A stretch of 64,000 nt of DNA, from the NCBI GenBank assembly GCA_021904315.1, contig CM038916.1, forward strand, positions 10,443,065-10,507,064, in the 5' to 3' direction. The notes below the pieces were generated by a model. That model was not told where the DNA came from. It saw only the letters and a list, made by a program, of their open reading frames with translations, and ran no database searches. Of this stretch, positions 35,710 through 48,900 are shown one piece after another. Made by a program: the position numbers and the translations under genes. The stretch's first letter is position 1; each line of letters begins with the position of its first letter. Source of the stretch: Sphagnum magellanicum (Eukaryota; Streptophyta; Sphagnopsida; Sphagnales; Sphagnaceae).

Positions 35710-37160
35710 GTGGGCACAAGTGGACTAGTAAGGGACACAAATGTCTCTGTTTTCATAAGATGTCTTCATAGCCAAGCTAAACTTGTAGTCACCTCCAGTC
35801 TTCTTTAGAGCTTGGAATGAGAGTTTGTCCAAATGACATGTGTGTACATTTTGAAGTGCTCCTGTGTAGTGAGCTATGTGCTTTTTGGCAGCAGTCAAGA
35901 CATGTGTGCATGCTTAGGTTGCAGTTTGGTTCTACTGACTTCCACAGTGGGGTTCCCTTGCTTCCATTGTCCAGCTGGTGTGACCCAGCACCCACTAATG
36001 CACCACCGCTGTTTTCCCATTTTGAGGCCATGAAGTTGGATGAACCCCAATTTAGAACCCCTGGCACAAATTTAGAACCCTCAGCTATGCAGAGGTTAGC
36101 TTGGGAACAAGAACCCAATCCAAAAATGTGTCCTGTACATGCCCACCCTTCTATGGTGGTGTGTCTGTGGGTGTACATGCACCATCCATGTATGGTGGTG
36201 TATCGTTGGTACTGGTTGACTCTGGCCCTATTACTTTGGTTAACATTTTTCATACATTCACTTGCTGTGACTTCAAAGGTTCAAGCCACAACTCTTAGCT
36301 TGATCTGCACATGTTCATATTCTCTCTCAGTGGCAAGGAGAGGGCTTGTTTACTGTCTATAGTGTTGAGAGTTTTTGCTTGCATTTCTTGTGGAAGGCAG
36401 AAAGTTGCTAGGCATGAAGTGTGCATTTTAGATTGTGCATTTCTTGATTAGTACTGTGGGGAAATATGATATGGTGAAGCTATGGGCTGTTACTACGATT
36501 TTTTCAACCAAGGGTTGCACATTTTTCTCCATTACTCTGTGATTGTATGCTTCCCCTCCAAGAGCAGCAAGTATGGGAGGTGGGGAGAGCAGAAGCTGCA
36601 CTGTTGATTGTTTTGGAAAGTGAGTGCTGCCACATTTTATGAAGCTTCTAATTTCTGTAGTTACTGACAGTAAATTGCTGCCCTGCCCTTAAGTCCCTTG
36701 ATTGATGTCTGATGCAATTTGCTCCTCATATCACTTAAAATTTGCTCAAATGATACTAACACATAATCCAGTGCTTATAGTTGGCTTGTACAAGAAATAA
36801 ATCTGCATTATTATGACCAGAACTGTCAGCTGCAAGCCTGGTCTTTGTTTTGACATAGAGCAAGTAGCTCATTGAATAATAACTTTAAAGCAGATGCCCA
36901 TACAAAAACTGCTAAAAACTGGCATGCAGACTTGTTTCAAGAAAAATAAGCACACAAGTAGTCACAAGTACAGCATCAAAGTGAGCATTTGTTTAGCATG
37001 TACACAATGGAGCAAACTCACCTCAGCAGAGAAGAAATGGGTGATAAAACAAAAAATGAAAAGTGAAATGCAGTTGAAGTGCACAAAAGTAGCTAATGTC
37101 ATATCAAAGCTAACTATAGACTCGTTAGTTCTATTCCGATATTTTGTCATCTACTATCAA
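35710..37160. other. Intergenic region between the cyclophilin gene and a copia fossil
   Basis: Open frames of 181 codons (plus, 35817-36362) and 154 codons (minus, 35789-36253) overlap on opposite strands, lack any recognisable domain and are probably chance frames in a less AT-rich stretch. A CTATGGTGGTGT / GTATGGTGGTGT pair near 36150-36205 is a small local duplication. The last 200-270 bp may be LTR of the adjoining copia element, because a reverse-strand purine tract AAGAGGGAGCA lies at 37161-37171. Confidence 0.5.
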
Positions 37161-39903
37161 TGCTCCCTCTTGATTTATAGAAAAGAATGGATCAATGTGA
37201 CATTGAACTGAAATGGTTTTGGTGTTCATTCATTTGGCAATGGCAACAAGTTCAGCATGGAATGAAGATGCTGAAATGTCCTGGGCATAAGAGCCTTGTT
37301 GAGAATATCAGTGCACTGTTCAGCAGAATTGATGTCAAGCATGAAAATTTCATGACACTCCTCAAAGTCACAAATCACATGGTAGCAAATGTCAATATGT
37401 TTAGTCCCCTGATGAAATTCAGGATTAAACACAAGATGCAATGCATTTTGATTATTAGACATAAGTAAAGTAGGTTTGTCTTATGGAAACCCAATATCAA
37501 GTAAAAGTCAATGCAACCATACAATCTCCTTTGAAATTAAAGAAGCAACAACATATTCAGCTTCAGCTCTAGAAACTGCAGTACACAATTGCTAGCACAA
37601 AAACCAAGAATTAGGTGCTTGATTAAGATAAAGTAAAGATCCACTTCCTATCATTGTGTTCTCCTTGCAACTTATGCACACATGATTATTGGTATTTGTC
37701 ACTACGTAGCAAAGCCCAAAAGTAGTGGTACCATTCAAGTAGTGCAAAATACAACAAATTGCATTGCAATGAGCTTTGTTGGGATAATTTGAAAATTTAC
37801 AGATGACATTGATAACATGTGTAAGGCTTGGATGCGTACCAAGCATGCAAAACATGAAACTCCCAACAATTTGTTGGCAAGGAAAATCTGGTTCACAATG
37901 ATCATCATCTTAAGTAGCATGAAGAATGACATCATTGTCAAGTGGTGTGGAAATTCAATTTTCCTTCAATTGCCCAAACTTGAGAAGCACATAAAGCACA
38001 CAATGTGTTTGATGAACAAGTTACTCAAGCTTAACTCAGATTTGTCTTTGTCAACAATAAAACCATCATCCACAAAAATGGTGGTAGTACTTAGTGATGG
38101 CTTTTGTGAAAAATGAACATAAGGATTTGCAACGTTGTGGGCATAACTTCAAATTTGACAAGAAACTCATTAAAACATTTGTTCCATTTTCTTAAAGCTT
38201 GATGAAGTCCATTGAAACTCTTTAAGAGTCTATAAACCTTTGTTTTGGTACTAGGTTGAATGAAATCAATGGGCTGAAACATATATCTTTTCATCAACGC
38301 TTTCATGAAGAAAAGCCATTGTGATGTCAAATTGGAGTAGATCAATGTATTTTGCTACAACAACAAAAACAATAGTGCATATAGTATCATACTTCAACAT
38401 AAGTGCAAATTTGTTTTTGATAATCAATGCATTGGATATGCCATAGGTTTGAGAATAACTATTTGCAACTAATCATGCCTTAAATTGGTCAATAGAACCA
38501 TCGGATTTAGTTTCGACTCAATACACCCATTTACATTTCATCAGTTTTCTTCCAAGAGGTCCCCAAATAGCCATCAATGTCCTTGTTTCATTCCATTGTA
38601 AGGATGCATATTCTTAATGCATGGCATGCTCCCATTGAAATGTGTGTGGATAAAACTTGATAATTGTCAAGTTCATTGGACATTTCAACTAGTTATGTAA
38701 TGCTAGCAAAAGAAGTGAATATTTCTTTATGAAAAGTTCAATCACCATAATGTTGAAAAGGACTAGAAATTTTCATGGGTCTTCTTATGGGTCTTTTGAA
38801 AATGTTGTCAACAACCTCAATAGGAGGTGATGTAGACTGAACACAATGAAGTAAAGGTTCAATCTAGTCGATGGGATCAATGGTTGGAGAACATAGTTTG
38901 TCATCATGAACAAAAGTTGGTACTTTTTATAAATGTTAGTCCATCAAATTGTCAACCTTTGGTTGTTGTAGTAGATGTTGCTCTATCAAATTGTCAACTA
39001 TAGTAACTTCAATAGGCAAAGACTATCTATGGATTTCAATTGGGAAAGTCAACAACTTGATGTTTGACCCTTAAAAGACATAAAAGCAAACAACTAAAAC
39101 ATGTGAATCCATAATGTGAGACTATGGATGAATAGTTTTCTTATTAAAAGTCATGTTTCCATTGAAAATAATGTACCTAAAAAAAAATCCAATAAATGGC
39201 ATCCTTTTGAACTTTCCCAATATGGAAATGCATTTTCAACTCTTGGAGTCCAACTTCTTGCATAACTATTTTGGAATGTGTGTGTATGAATCACATCCAA
39301 ACACACAAATATGGTTCACATCAACTTTGATGCCATTTAAAGCTTCAATAGGATTAACATGTAAATTTTGTGTAACATTTATGTTAAGAACATGCACATC
39401 CACAATAAATGTTATTGCCAAAGATTTGAATTGAAGTCCTACAACATGTAGCATGCATTTAACAAGTTTTACCATAGTTCAATTTCCTCTTTCAATAAAG
39501 CCAATCTACTATAGGAATAGATAATTCATGTTTGATGTCACATTTTTCAAGAAGTTGAGTAAACTTGGCATTAACAAATTCACCTTTGAACGTGATTCAT
39601 TATGATGTTCACAATATCATTTACATAATCTTTCTATTCAATTAAAAACAACATTTGTTTGGAACAAGCAAGAGCATCTAATTTTTGCTTGATGTAGTAC
39701 AAAATTTTGTAGCTACTAAAATCTTCCTTGAATAGAACATGTATAGTATTGTGGTCTTCCAAAAGAGTTAAAATTCATTGGATCACAAATGACTTTGTGA
39801 TTTAAAAAGTTTGCCTTTTGACCTTTTTGATGGACAAAATGTGATGGAAATGGTGGTTGATGTTGCTTCCCAAATGCATATCCTTCACAAAATGTCTTGC
39901 TAT

Positions 39904-40053
39904 CACTAAAAGAAATCTTATTTTCTACTATCGATTTTGCAACTAATTTTTGACTTATGCAACTAACAAGTAATTGGATAAGCCAAAAATTAACTACATA
40001 AGTCTAAAACTAATTGCAACAACTAGTTATAAAAGACAAGATTTCTTCTAGTG
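39904..40053. mobile_element. CACTA-type MITE, 150 bp
   Basis: Starts CACTAAAAGAAATCTT and ends AAGATTTCTTCTAGTG, terminal inverted repeats differing at one base of 16. It is flanked on both sides by TAT (39901-39903 and 40054-40056), the 3-bp target duplication expected of CACTA (EnSpm/CMC) transposons. The interior repeats TGCAACTAA/TTGCAAC motifs and has no coding capacity. It interrupts the copia pre-integrase region, so it is younger than that element. Confidence 0.85.
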
Positions 40054-40569
40054 TATGGAAATATGAGATTTTGATTCCTTGAATGACTTATGACTTAAAA
40101 CCATTTTGAGAATCATGCTCATGCTCATATGTGCCAATCTATTGTGCCACAAATTGATGCTAGTAGGTGTTGTTGACATAGATGTAACAACAAAATGATT
40201 AGTGGTGTTATTATTATTAAAATTATTATTTGCAATTTGTAAAGCTTGCTTTCACAAAATCTAATTATTTGTACCTTGTTGTGACCATTTCCATCAATCA
40301 TTTGGCATCCAAACTTCTTGTAAATAATGATGATATCATTTTTTACTATTTGCAAGATTGAAAATAAATTCTTCTAATAGTTCAAGAACGTAAAACACCT
40401 CCACAATCATTACTTTGATAATAATTCCATTGACAACACAAAAGTATTGATGTTGTTAATTCCTTATACCCATAATCTTTTTTTTTTGCAACATAGATTA
40501 ACCCATTTTCGTCTCCAATAAGGAAAATCACATTGAACCAATGTCATTTGTCAATCATGTACATCTTTA

Positions 40570-41369
40570 GGGTGCAATCATGGTTGGGGTACAATAACAA
40601 GAACCATGACACCCATTTGTCTTGTGTCCTAAATCTTAAACTAAGGACATAACAAAATGAATGTTATAAGATGTTAAACAATGAAAGGGGGATATGTATG
40701 TTTAGGCTTTCAACCAATAAGTGTTATAATGAATGATTCAAATCAATTGAACAAATTTTGAATTTCATCTTCAAGTATAAACAAAAAAAGGAATGTAAGA
40801 TCATTTAGACATTCCAAAATGACATACTTTCATTTGGAGTGCCAAAAACCTATTAAAAAATCAAATGATGTCCTTTTTTTTTGCTCCCTCGTCTCCTATA
40901 CATCTTTTCAAGCCTTGGGAATATAAAATTTTAATTAATAAAATTAATTTCATTGTCCTTATTAATGCATCCATTTTATGAAAAAATCCAAGATTCTAGC
41001 ATCAATTCCACAAAATTTGATGATTTATCATATTAAAAAATTATCCCATCATATAGAACATATTGTAATATATATGTGGTTAAAATATGGAACAATTTGA
41101 ACAAATATTGTTAGTCTTATTGAGTCTTTTTTGATAAAACTATGTAGTGGGACATGGTCATGAGCCATGTTTTAGGACACTTAAGGACATGTTTTAATCA
41201 TCCAAATCATAAAAAATCACCACCATTTTAATTTCAAAAATGTGAGTATCTAATGGAAAAAATAAATCTACCAAACAAATGATTTCATAAATGTTCATTC
41301 AAAGTAATGTCTTGAGAGTGATTTTGGGGCGAGACGTTCCTTTTGTGTACCCCAACCATGATTGCACCC
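40570..41369. mobile_element. PIF/Harbinger (Tourist)-like non-autonomous element, 800 bp
   Basis: The left end GGGTGCAATCATGGTTGGGG and the right end CCCCAACCATGATTGCACCC are perfect inverted complements for the first 23 bases, with weaker similarity continuing inward over about 20 more. Both flanks read TTTA (40566-40569 and 41370-41373), consistent with the TTA-type target duplication of PIF/Harbinger. No transposase is encoded. It lies within the protease region of the copia fossil, whose similarity continues on both sides. A 4-bp duplication would be unusual, so assignment to this superfamily is likely but not certain. Confidence 0.75.
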
Positions 41370-41609
41370 TTTAGTGGCTCATCCATCCACAAACCATGCA
41401 TCTTCGATGGAAAAATTGGTCAATGACCACAAAAGTTGTATTTGGATAGCTTCCATCAATAATGTTTGTTTGGCTTTTAGAGAATGACACTAGCATGTGA
41501 GTAGGGAAAAATAAGTAATGAACATGTGAACTTGCCCAATGAGCAAGAAGGATTTTTTGAAAAATATTCCATGCCACATGAGGGTATGTTCTTGGTATAT
41601 TTTAATGCC

Positions 41610-42550
41610 ATGTGGATGTAAAATCTACCACATAGAATATTCTACCACATTACAATGTGTTAGAATGGGATTTGATGAATGAAATATGTGAAGGTTAAAC
41701 TCATGGAAATTTTTTTTAAAAATATAACTTAAATGTCAGCGCAATCACTGAAATTCAAACAAAATGGAAAGTTCAAGATTTATTTTGAAAATGGAAATAA
41801 TGTAACAACCCATAGAATGATGGAACAAGGACATAAGGCATAATAGAGTCTATTAGCCATGTAGTCCTAAGTATTAATGGTCCTTTGAACTTTGCAACCA
41901 ATTCATTGACAATGTTTTCCTAAACATATGTAGTTGTTTACACATATTCTTTTGAATTTTATAAATTAGAAAAACATACTAAAATTGATGCAAACATAGC
42001 CATGTTAGCCTATCATTGGCTTTTAATGGTTTTAATTCCCATTAGAAGACATTGAACTTTGTTCCAACTGTAAATAATGAATAGACTTTTTTGTATACCC
42101 ATAATACATTATATTCTAAAGGATATGGTACATGTGCTTAAATTGCACCCAAAGTAAGTGCCCACCCAAAGAAGTTGTAAACATTGTGACAAAATATATC
42201 CAAAAGCAAGGTGGGAAATTTCCAATTGTCACATTATAGCATTTGTCCTTGGAGAGTAATGACAATGAAGAAAAAAATAATTCCTTTAATAGTTAATAAA
42301 ACAATTGAAAGGTTAGTAAATAAATGTACAAGAAACAATTTGAATTCCACGTGATGTGTAATTGTTTGATAAAGATGGTGAAGGATATATTTCACAACAA
42401 TTTTGAAGTAGGTTTAAAAGCCCACCTTCTAATGCACAAATGTGTGAACCTTGGGGTTTACATCATGAGGCCAGAGTAAAGGTGACATCTCAAATGTTAT
42501 CAAAGAGCATTTTGAAGCATGTTGTTGAGAAGAAACCAATTCATAGTAAA
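41610..42550. other. AT-rich spacer with no recognisable gene
   Basis: No domain or repeat structure seen. It may include decayed copia gag or LTR at its left. Confidence 0.45.
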
Positions 42551-42554
42551 CAAC

Positions 42555-42975
42555 ATTAAAAGGGGAGGGGGGTTTCAAGGTATTAAAAGGATATATATAT
42601 AATACAAAGGGGGGGAGGGGGGATTTCTAAAAAACGAGAGGATAAACAAGACAAATAGAACTAAGGGGGTTAGGTTCTAAAGAAAAAGAGGACAAAGAAG
42701 ATGAATGGGATGTAGGGGGGTTTAGGTTTTAAATAACAAGAGGATTTACAAGATGGACATCACATTGGAAGGTTAGTTATAAATAACAAAAAGACGAACA
42801 TTAAGACAAATAAGATGTTGCAAGGGAGGGGAGGTGGGGGATCAAGTTCCAAAGAAACAAGAAGATGAAGAAAACAACAAACACCATGTAGGGGTAGGGG
42901 GTCTACCTAGTTCTAAAAAAACAAGAGTCCAAAACAAGATTACTAGAAAACAAGAGGATGAAAAAGATGATAATC
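42555..42975. repeat. Purine-rich minisatellite, about eight units of 50-65 bp
   Basis: Units read roughly GGGGGGTTTAGGTTCTAAAG, then AAACAAGAGGACAAAGAAGA and a short ATG-rich tail. Unit starts lie near 42567, 42617, 42664, 42715, 42768, 42825 and 42893, with a partial unit after 42940. The plus strand is almost all purine apart from short T runs, and G runs of 5-8 recur once per unit. Confidence 0.65.
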
Positions 42976-42999
42976 GCATGCACAACATACTTGAAAATG

Positions 43000-45900
43000 T
43001 ATAATTAAAATTTATGTTCAATAGAACATGAAGAAGAGAATGAAACTTAAAGTAGTTGTTGGCTATGCAATTTAACAATAGGTAAGGGATGAGAATTCAT
43101 GTTGATCCATAATCTCATAAACACCAATGTCCAAAGAACACCAATTGCAATTTGTATAATAACGATGGAATACAAATGCCACAAAAGGAAGAGGGAGACT
43201 ATTGTTGCAGTGCAAGGGTGAGTCCCAAACCAAAAAAAATTCATGTGGTTGCATTGCTTAGAATTTTAAGTTTAAACAAACAAGGGTTTCCCCATATAAA
43301 TTTGTAGATTGTCTCACTTTTTTTTTGCATTGATCCCCTTGTTGGTGTATGATGGACATTTTTACATAAAGAATCAAACTAATTTCAATTTGATCTAGTT
43401 TGAACACGGGCCAAATCTTGTCCATTTGTCAAATATTGAAAGCTCATTGATAGGGTGCAAACTATTTGTTCAGTAGGGTGACACGTGTTTGGTTATTCCC
43501 ACAAATGGACGCAACCCTTTCCTTTGAGGAGGCATATTTTTGTTGTGTCTCCACCAACTGTTGTGATTTAAATGATTATGTGCATGCCTCAAAATGGGGC
43601 ACAAGTTTTCTTTAGACTCCATGGCCAAAAAAGTGGTGATTAATGTATTTTTCTTCCTTAAGTTTTGATGAGTTTGATGAGCAACCTATCTACCCTAGTT
43701 TATAATTTATTTATTTTTCTTTTGTAGCTTTTTGAACCTTCATGTGTTCAATGACCAAACTAAATTTACCCTAGCTTATGAAGTTTTTTTTTAAAGCACA
43801 ACAAAAGACTTGACTTAACAAATTATTGGCACCCCCCAAGTCAAGTTCATTGGTAAAGGGCCATTAGAAGTTTCATCTCCACACCATTGGGTTTGAACGT
43901 AAGATATATTGTGGAGCTAGGGTTTAAATAAGGGCTATACTAGTGAACCAATATCTTTGAAGTAACATATGAAACTTTTGATGTGCAAATTGTTCAAATA
44001 TGCAATCTAATTGATTTATGGATTTTTCATCCCAACTGGAGGTTGAAAAGCTTTGAAGCTTTTAGAGTGTCAATGTTAATGGAAAAAAAAGTTCAAAATG
44101 TTCATAGTTTGAGAGTTTATAAAGGTTACTATGTAGGTATTAGGTAGGTATTAGATACTTAGGTGAAGCATTTGGTGGCTACTAGGCAAGGTAGATGCAT
44201 ATGGATGATTAATACATAGTTGACCACCATAATTAATTTAGATAGGGGACAATAATTCAATGAGAAAGGTTTCCATGTTCCTACACCATCCCTCTTGCAT
44301 GGTGCAATGGTGTTAGGAATATGAAAAATCAACATTTACCGAAATAGGGAGTATCGAATAGTTGAAGAAGTCTAATACTTTTACCAAAATTAGCTAGTCT
44401 ATCAAACTAAGGTAGTTGTCCAACTAAATTAAGGTAGACACCCTACCGAGATTTGGTAAGGTACTATTTGGTAGGGCCTTATTGAATTCAGTTATCAGTA
44501 TTGTTACATGTCAAACTTATGGGTTTGTTGAAACAACGAAAGCTTTAGTTATTTGAAGGTTTGAAAAGACAAGGAGGAAAATGGAAATATAAAGGGCAAA
44601 GAGTATTGTTTGCAAAACATGCCTAAAATGAAATATGTTTTTGTATTAAAAACTTGACAATACACATTACAATTAATTCCTTGTTTGATGATGTCTATTT
44701 ATGCATGTTTCCATTTTTACATTGTTTTGTTGATAACGGATTAAAACCTTGCGATTTGTTTTTACTACTTGGGTACGTGGTATTATGCATAGTATGGTAG
44801 ACAAGAACTTAACAACAATGTTGAACTTATTTCTTGCCAAAATCATTGCTAACAAATGGTAGGTTTTGTTTCAATATGATCTTACATGATTCTTCCCTAT
44901 GATGAATTTTGCTTCTTATTGAATCACTAAAGTTGGATTCACACCAAAAGTTAATAGGGATATTTTTATTCCATTTACCCCTCTATCAATTTGGGGTTAA
45001 AATGATTAAAATATAACAATAAACTAACCCATGTATGCTATTCACACAAAGAGGATAACGAAATAGGTTATTTATTCCAATGACAAGTTACATTTGAAGT
45101 TGGTACAAGTAAGACAAGTTTAGCGTTTACAACTTGTTTCATCCTGTTAAAATAGATTATGGTGGTCGGAATCTATTTTGAATGGAATAGAACAATGTCT
45201 TTTCTAATCTTTGCATGTCCTTTCATGTGTCAACATATAAGAATTAATTAATTTTGGGCTTCAAGAACATTTGGAAAAAAAATTATTTGTTTTTGTGCAA
45301 ATGAGGATTTATTACATATTACACATTGCACCATATCATTATTACCCTTTTGCTGAAATTCATTTATATCAAAAGTATTTCAGCATTTTATTTCATTGAC
45401 ATATGAACATGTGTTGTCTATTTAAGCTTCATGTGGATATGTTAACATTGTTCAAAAGATTGTTAACAAAGGAATAAATATCAATGCAAAAAATGAGTGT
45501 AGCGAAATGCATTTGCATTTAGCATGATGGATTTGTTTCAATACTATTCATGGTACTTAATCATTTTTTCATTTCTCCCATCTTTTTTTTGTTTCGAAAA
45601 TCATGAATTGCATACATTTGTGTAATTTCTTGCAATTTTGTAAACATTATTTGCTCAAGGATTTATGTATAAAGACCAAGAGGGAAAAAATGTGAAATAA
45701 TATAATGAGTTTGATAATGGTCCAATGAAAATGGTTCCAAACACAAAACAAGAATGAATGTTGACCATATATTATAATTGTGATTTTATCAAGTAGTTTG
45801 TAATGGAACATTTTTTGTTATGATTTTTTTATAATGTTTGGGCATGCACATATTTTCTTCTCCTTCATTGTGATTTGCACTCACTTAAAGTGTTACATAA

Positions 45901-48900
45901 CAAGTGATGTTTATGTCACCTTACTATGTGAAACAAAATGGTTAAAAAAATTAGCGAACCAAAAAATGATGGATATATTATTTTCCTAAATAACCTTTTT
46001 TTTTATATATTTTTCTTTTTAGTAAAAAATATTTTGATATGTGCTTTGATAATTTGAGGTTTTTTTTAAAAAAAAATTAATTTTAATTAATTTATAAAAT
46101 TTATTTGCATCACATCATTATATAACACAAGCTATATGGAATTAACCCATTTATATCTCCATAAACATGTCTTTAATGACATGGATATTTATCTTTCAAA
46201 AGAAAAAACCTAAACACTTAAAACCTACCTATTTGTCAATAATTTTGTCAAAATGAAGTAAAAGATAAACTAATTTTAAAATTCAATAATACCAAAAAAA
46301 GTGATCAAATAATTATTGAAGAGGTATATTTACAAATGACATTATCTTTGAAATTCACATTTGACATTTTGTTGTCACATAAAATCAATCCTCAACAAAA
46401 TTGAATAAGGATATATAAGACATTATATATGCAAAATATTATTTGATCATTATTACAAGATTGTGTGCATAAGATGAATAAGTAAAATAATAATTTTGTG
46501 CATGACTTGTGACAAAATCAATGGTTAAAATAATTTATTGGGATAATGACATGTTTGCCAATTCAACATTTTATATCATAAATATATGCAAAGGTCATTG
46601 CATGAATCTTCTATTAAATAAAAACGATCTTTTTATATATTTATGATGGATCAAGTTTGTGATAGTTTTATTAATTCAAATTCAATCAATTAATTATGTG
46701 GGTAAATGACCAACATTTTATTCATTACAAATGTCATTGATTAATGATAAATCATAATAAATTATCCTTACAAATTTCCTTTTTAATGAATTTAAAATAT
46801 CCTTGCAACTTATGAAAACCCTTTGACTTGTTGTTGATATTGTAGGAAAAAAAAAAAGGTGAAGATGTTGGCACATAACAAACATGACTTGATGAAATCA
46901 AATCAATTGTATGTTTTAAAAAACTCATTTGGTGATCCCTATCCCTTATGCAAATTACATACTAGAAAAAAATTCATCTTGTTTGTTGCATAATTATATA
47001 TATGCAAGTCATTTTTATGTATTTATATTCTACTTATTATCATAATACCTTGGCATATTTGAGACTAGTTATGTTGTCTATAGGTTTCCAAAATAAAAGT
47101 TTCATAGAACAAAATTGTGTGAAGGAAAATACATGGTCTTTTGGAATATTCAAGAATATTTTATTCTTGACATGAAATCTTCTTAATTAATCAATTGTTT
47201 TACAAACATGTGTTGAAGTTGTCTTCACACTATAGTAATCAAATGCATTTAAGAAAATTTGAAAATATTATGAATCTATTAAATCATGTGTGTTTTGTAC
47301 ATCCCATGAATATGTTTTAAGGGTTGCCACTTTTTTTTAAAATGTATGTCATTAATTTGAATTAAATGCACATGGTAGGATGAATGACTTGCTACCATAA
47401 AAATTTTACAATAATTTAAAAAAAGAAAAAGGTGGCAAAAAAAAGAAAAAGAAGTGATTCAATGCATGATCAATACACCAATGCTTGCAAATTAGGTGCA
47501 AATTGAAATCACTACGACTTTTTTTAACATACAACTTGATAAAAAAACTTTCATTTTTTTAACACACAATTTTTTTTTTAATATTGTATATTGTTGAACC
47601 ATGTTCAAAGTCTAGCTCTTGATTTCAAGTACTACAGTCTTGAAATTTTTAATATTTTGCTTAGATTAATTGCACGTTAACTATAAATCACATGTCTTTC
47701 AGCCTATTATCATATTTCACTATATATCATGTCAAGGTTCTAGAAAGGCTTGAGATTTTTTTGTGCATGTTATTATTCAAAAGTGCATTTGTGTTTCACC
47801 TTTTCATTTAAGAACTACACTTTTAAGTTTGACAACCTATTAAATAATATGTTATTAATGTTTTGAAACATGAATCCATAGTTATAATTAAAATTATTGA
47901 CCTACACATCATGATTACAAATTGTGATTTTTTTTCAATTTGAACATTTGATTTCATAATAAAAAGAACATATCTTAGTGTATTTTAATTTATTAAACTA
48001 CATTTTATATCCATAAAATTCTAATGGATTTGATATTTTAAAATTTTCATAATGTTCACAACTCTAACAAGTTGTGGCATTGAATTTTTTAACATGATAG
48101 TAGCTTTTGGTTTGTATTGAAAATCAAGTTTACAAATAAATTAATATTGAATTACATTCTGATTATAATTTAGAACTGAATTATATTTTAAGAATAAATA
48201 AGATATTATATTTATATAAATGATGGTTTAAATCAAAATAATAAATTAATTAAATATAAAATTAAAAAATATTTCAGTTAACTCCAAATTACTTTTTGTA
48301 ATATTTTAATGAACACATTTCAATCCAAATTAGAAACATACTTATTCAAGCCAACATGATAAAATAATAAATAAATAAATATCCACTAGAACAATTTATC
48401 AAAGGTGACAAGTTCACATCATTTTTATCAATGTTATGTTTATCAAATTAATTAAACTAAATAAATTCATTTCAACATCAAATTCATTAATATTGTGAGA
48501 AGTGCCATTTAACAATCTTTTAACATTATCTCCACACGTGGCTTGAGGGTGGACATTTTATTTTGCCCCTTTTAATCACCTTAATTTTGGGGTAAACATG
48601 TTTTTTTCCTTCCAATTATTTTTCTTTTCAAATCAATTGAAAATATTTTCCCTTTTAACTTTGGTCTATTTTTTAGTTAGTGGAAATGACCTCGTTGTTT
48701 GCCCCCAAAATCTTTATGAAAAGTTAGATAAACCATGTTAATTCATGTTAACTTAAGGTAATATAAATCTAAATTTGTTAGTCATTCAATTTTGAAATGT
48801 GTGTTTAACAATCTAATTCATACATTAAAATGTGTTTATTGACTATGGTTAATGGTTCATGTAGAACTTATAATGTGTGGAATTTTACATTTATTAAGTT

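Larger units (their letters stand above)
37161..41600 (-). mobile_element. Ty1/copia LTR retrotransposon fossil carrying two DNA-transposon insertions
   Basis: Broken, old copia pol on the minus strand. Along increasing coordinates: purine tract 37161-37171; RNase H about 37226-37855, including an FHQGTKHIDICYHVI-like segment; reverse transcriptase about 37860-38600, including a LLKSFNGLHQALRKW-like segment; integrase about 39150-39900, including an HICVFGC-like segment; the pre-integrase zinc region with a LWHNRLAH-like segment near 40140; and the protease active-site region around 40545-41400. Two later elements sit inside: a CACTA-type MITE at 39904-40053 and a PIF/Harbinger-like element at 40570-41369. 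Gag beyond 41400 is only guessed. Many breaks occur. A matching pair of LTRs was not found. Confidence 0.8.

Noticed and set aside
35817-36362. 181-codon plus-strand frame after the cyclophilin gene, with a 154-codon frame opposite
   Set aside because: No domain, no codon pattern of a gene, Cys/Trp-rich chance composition, and long frames on both strands of the same stretch.
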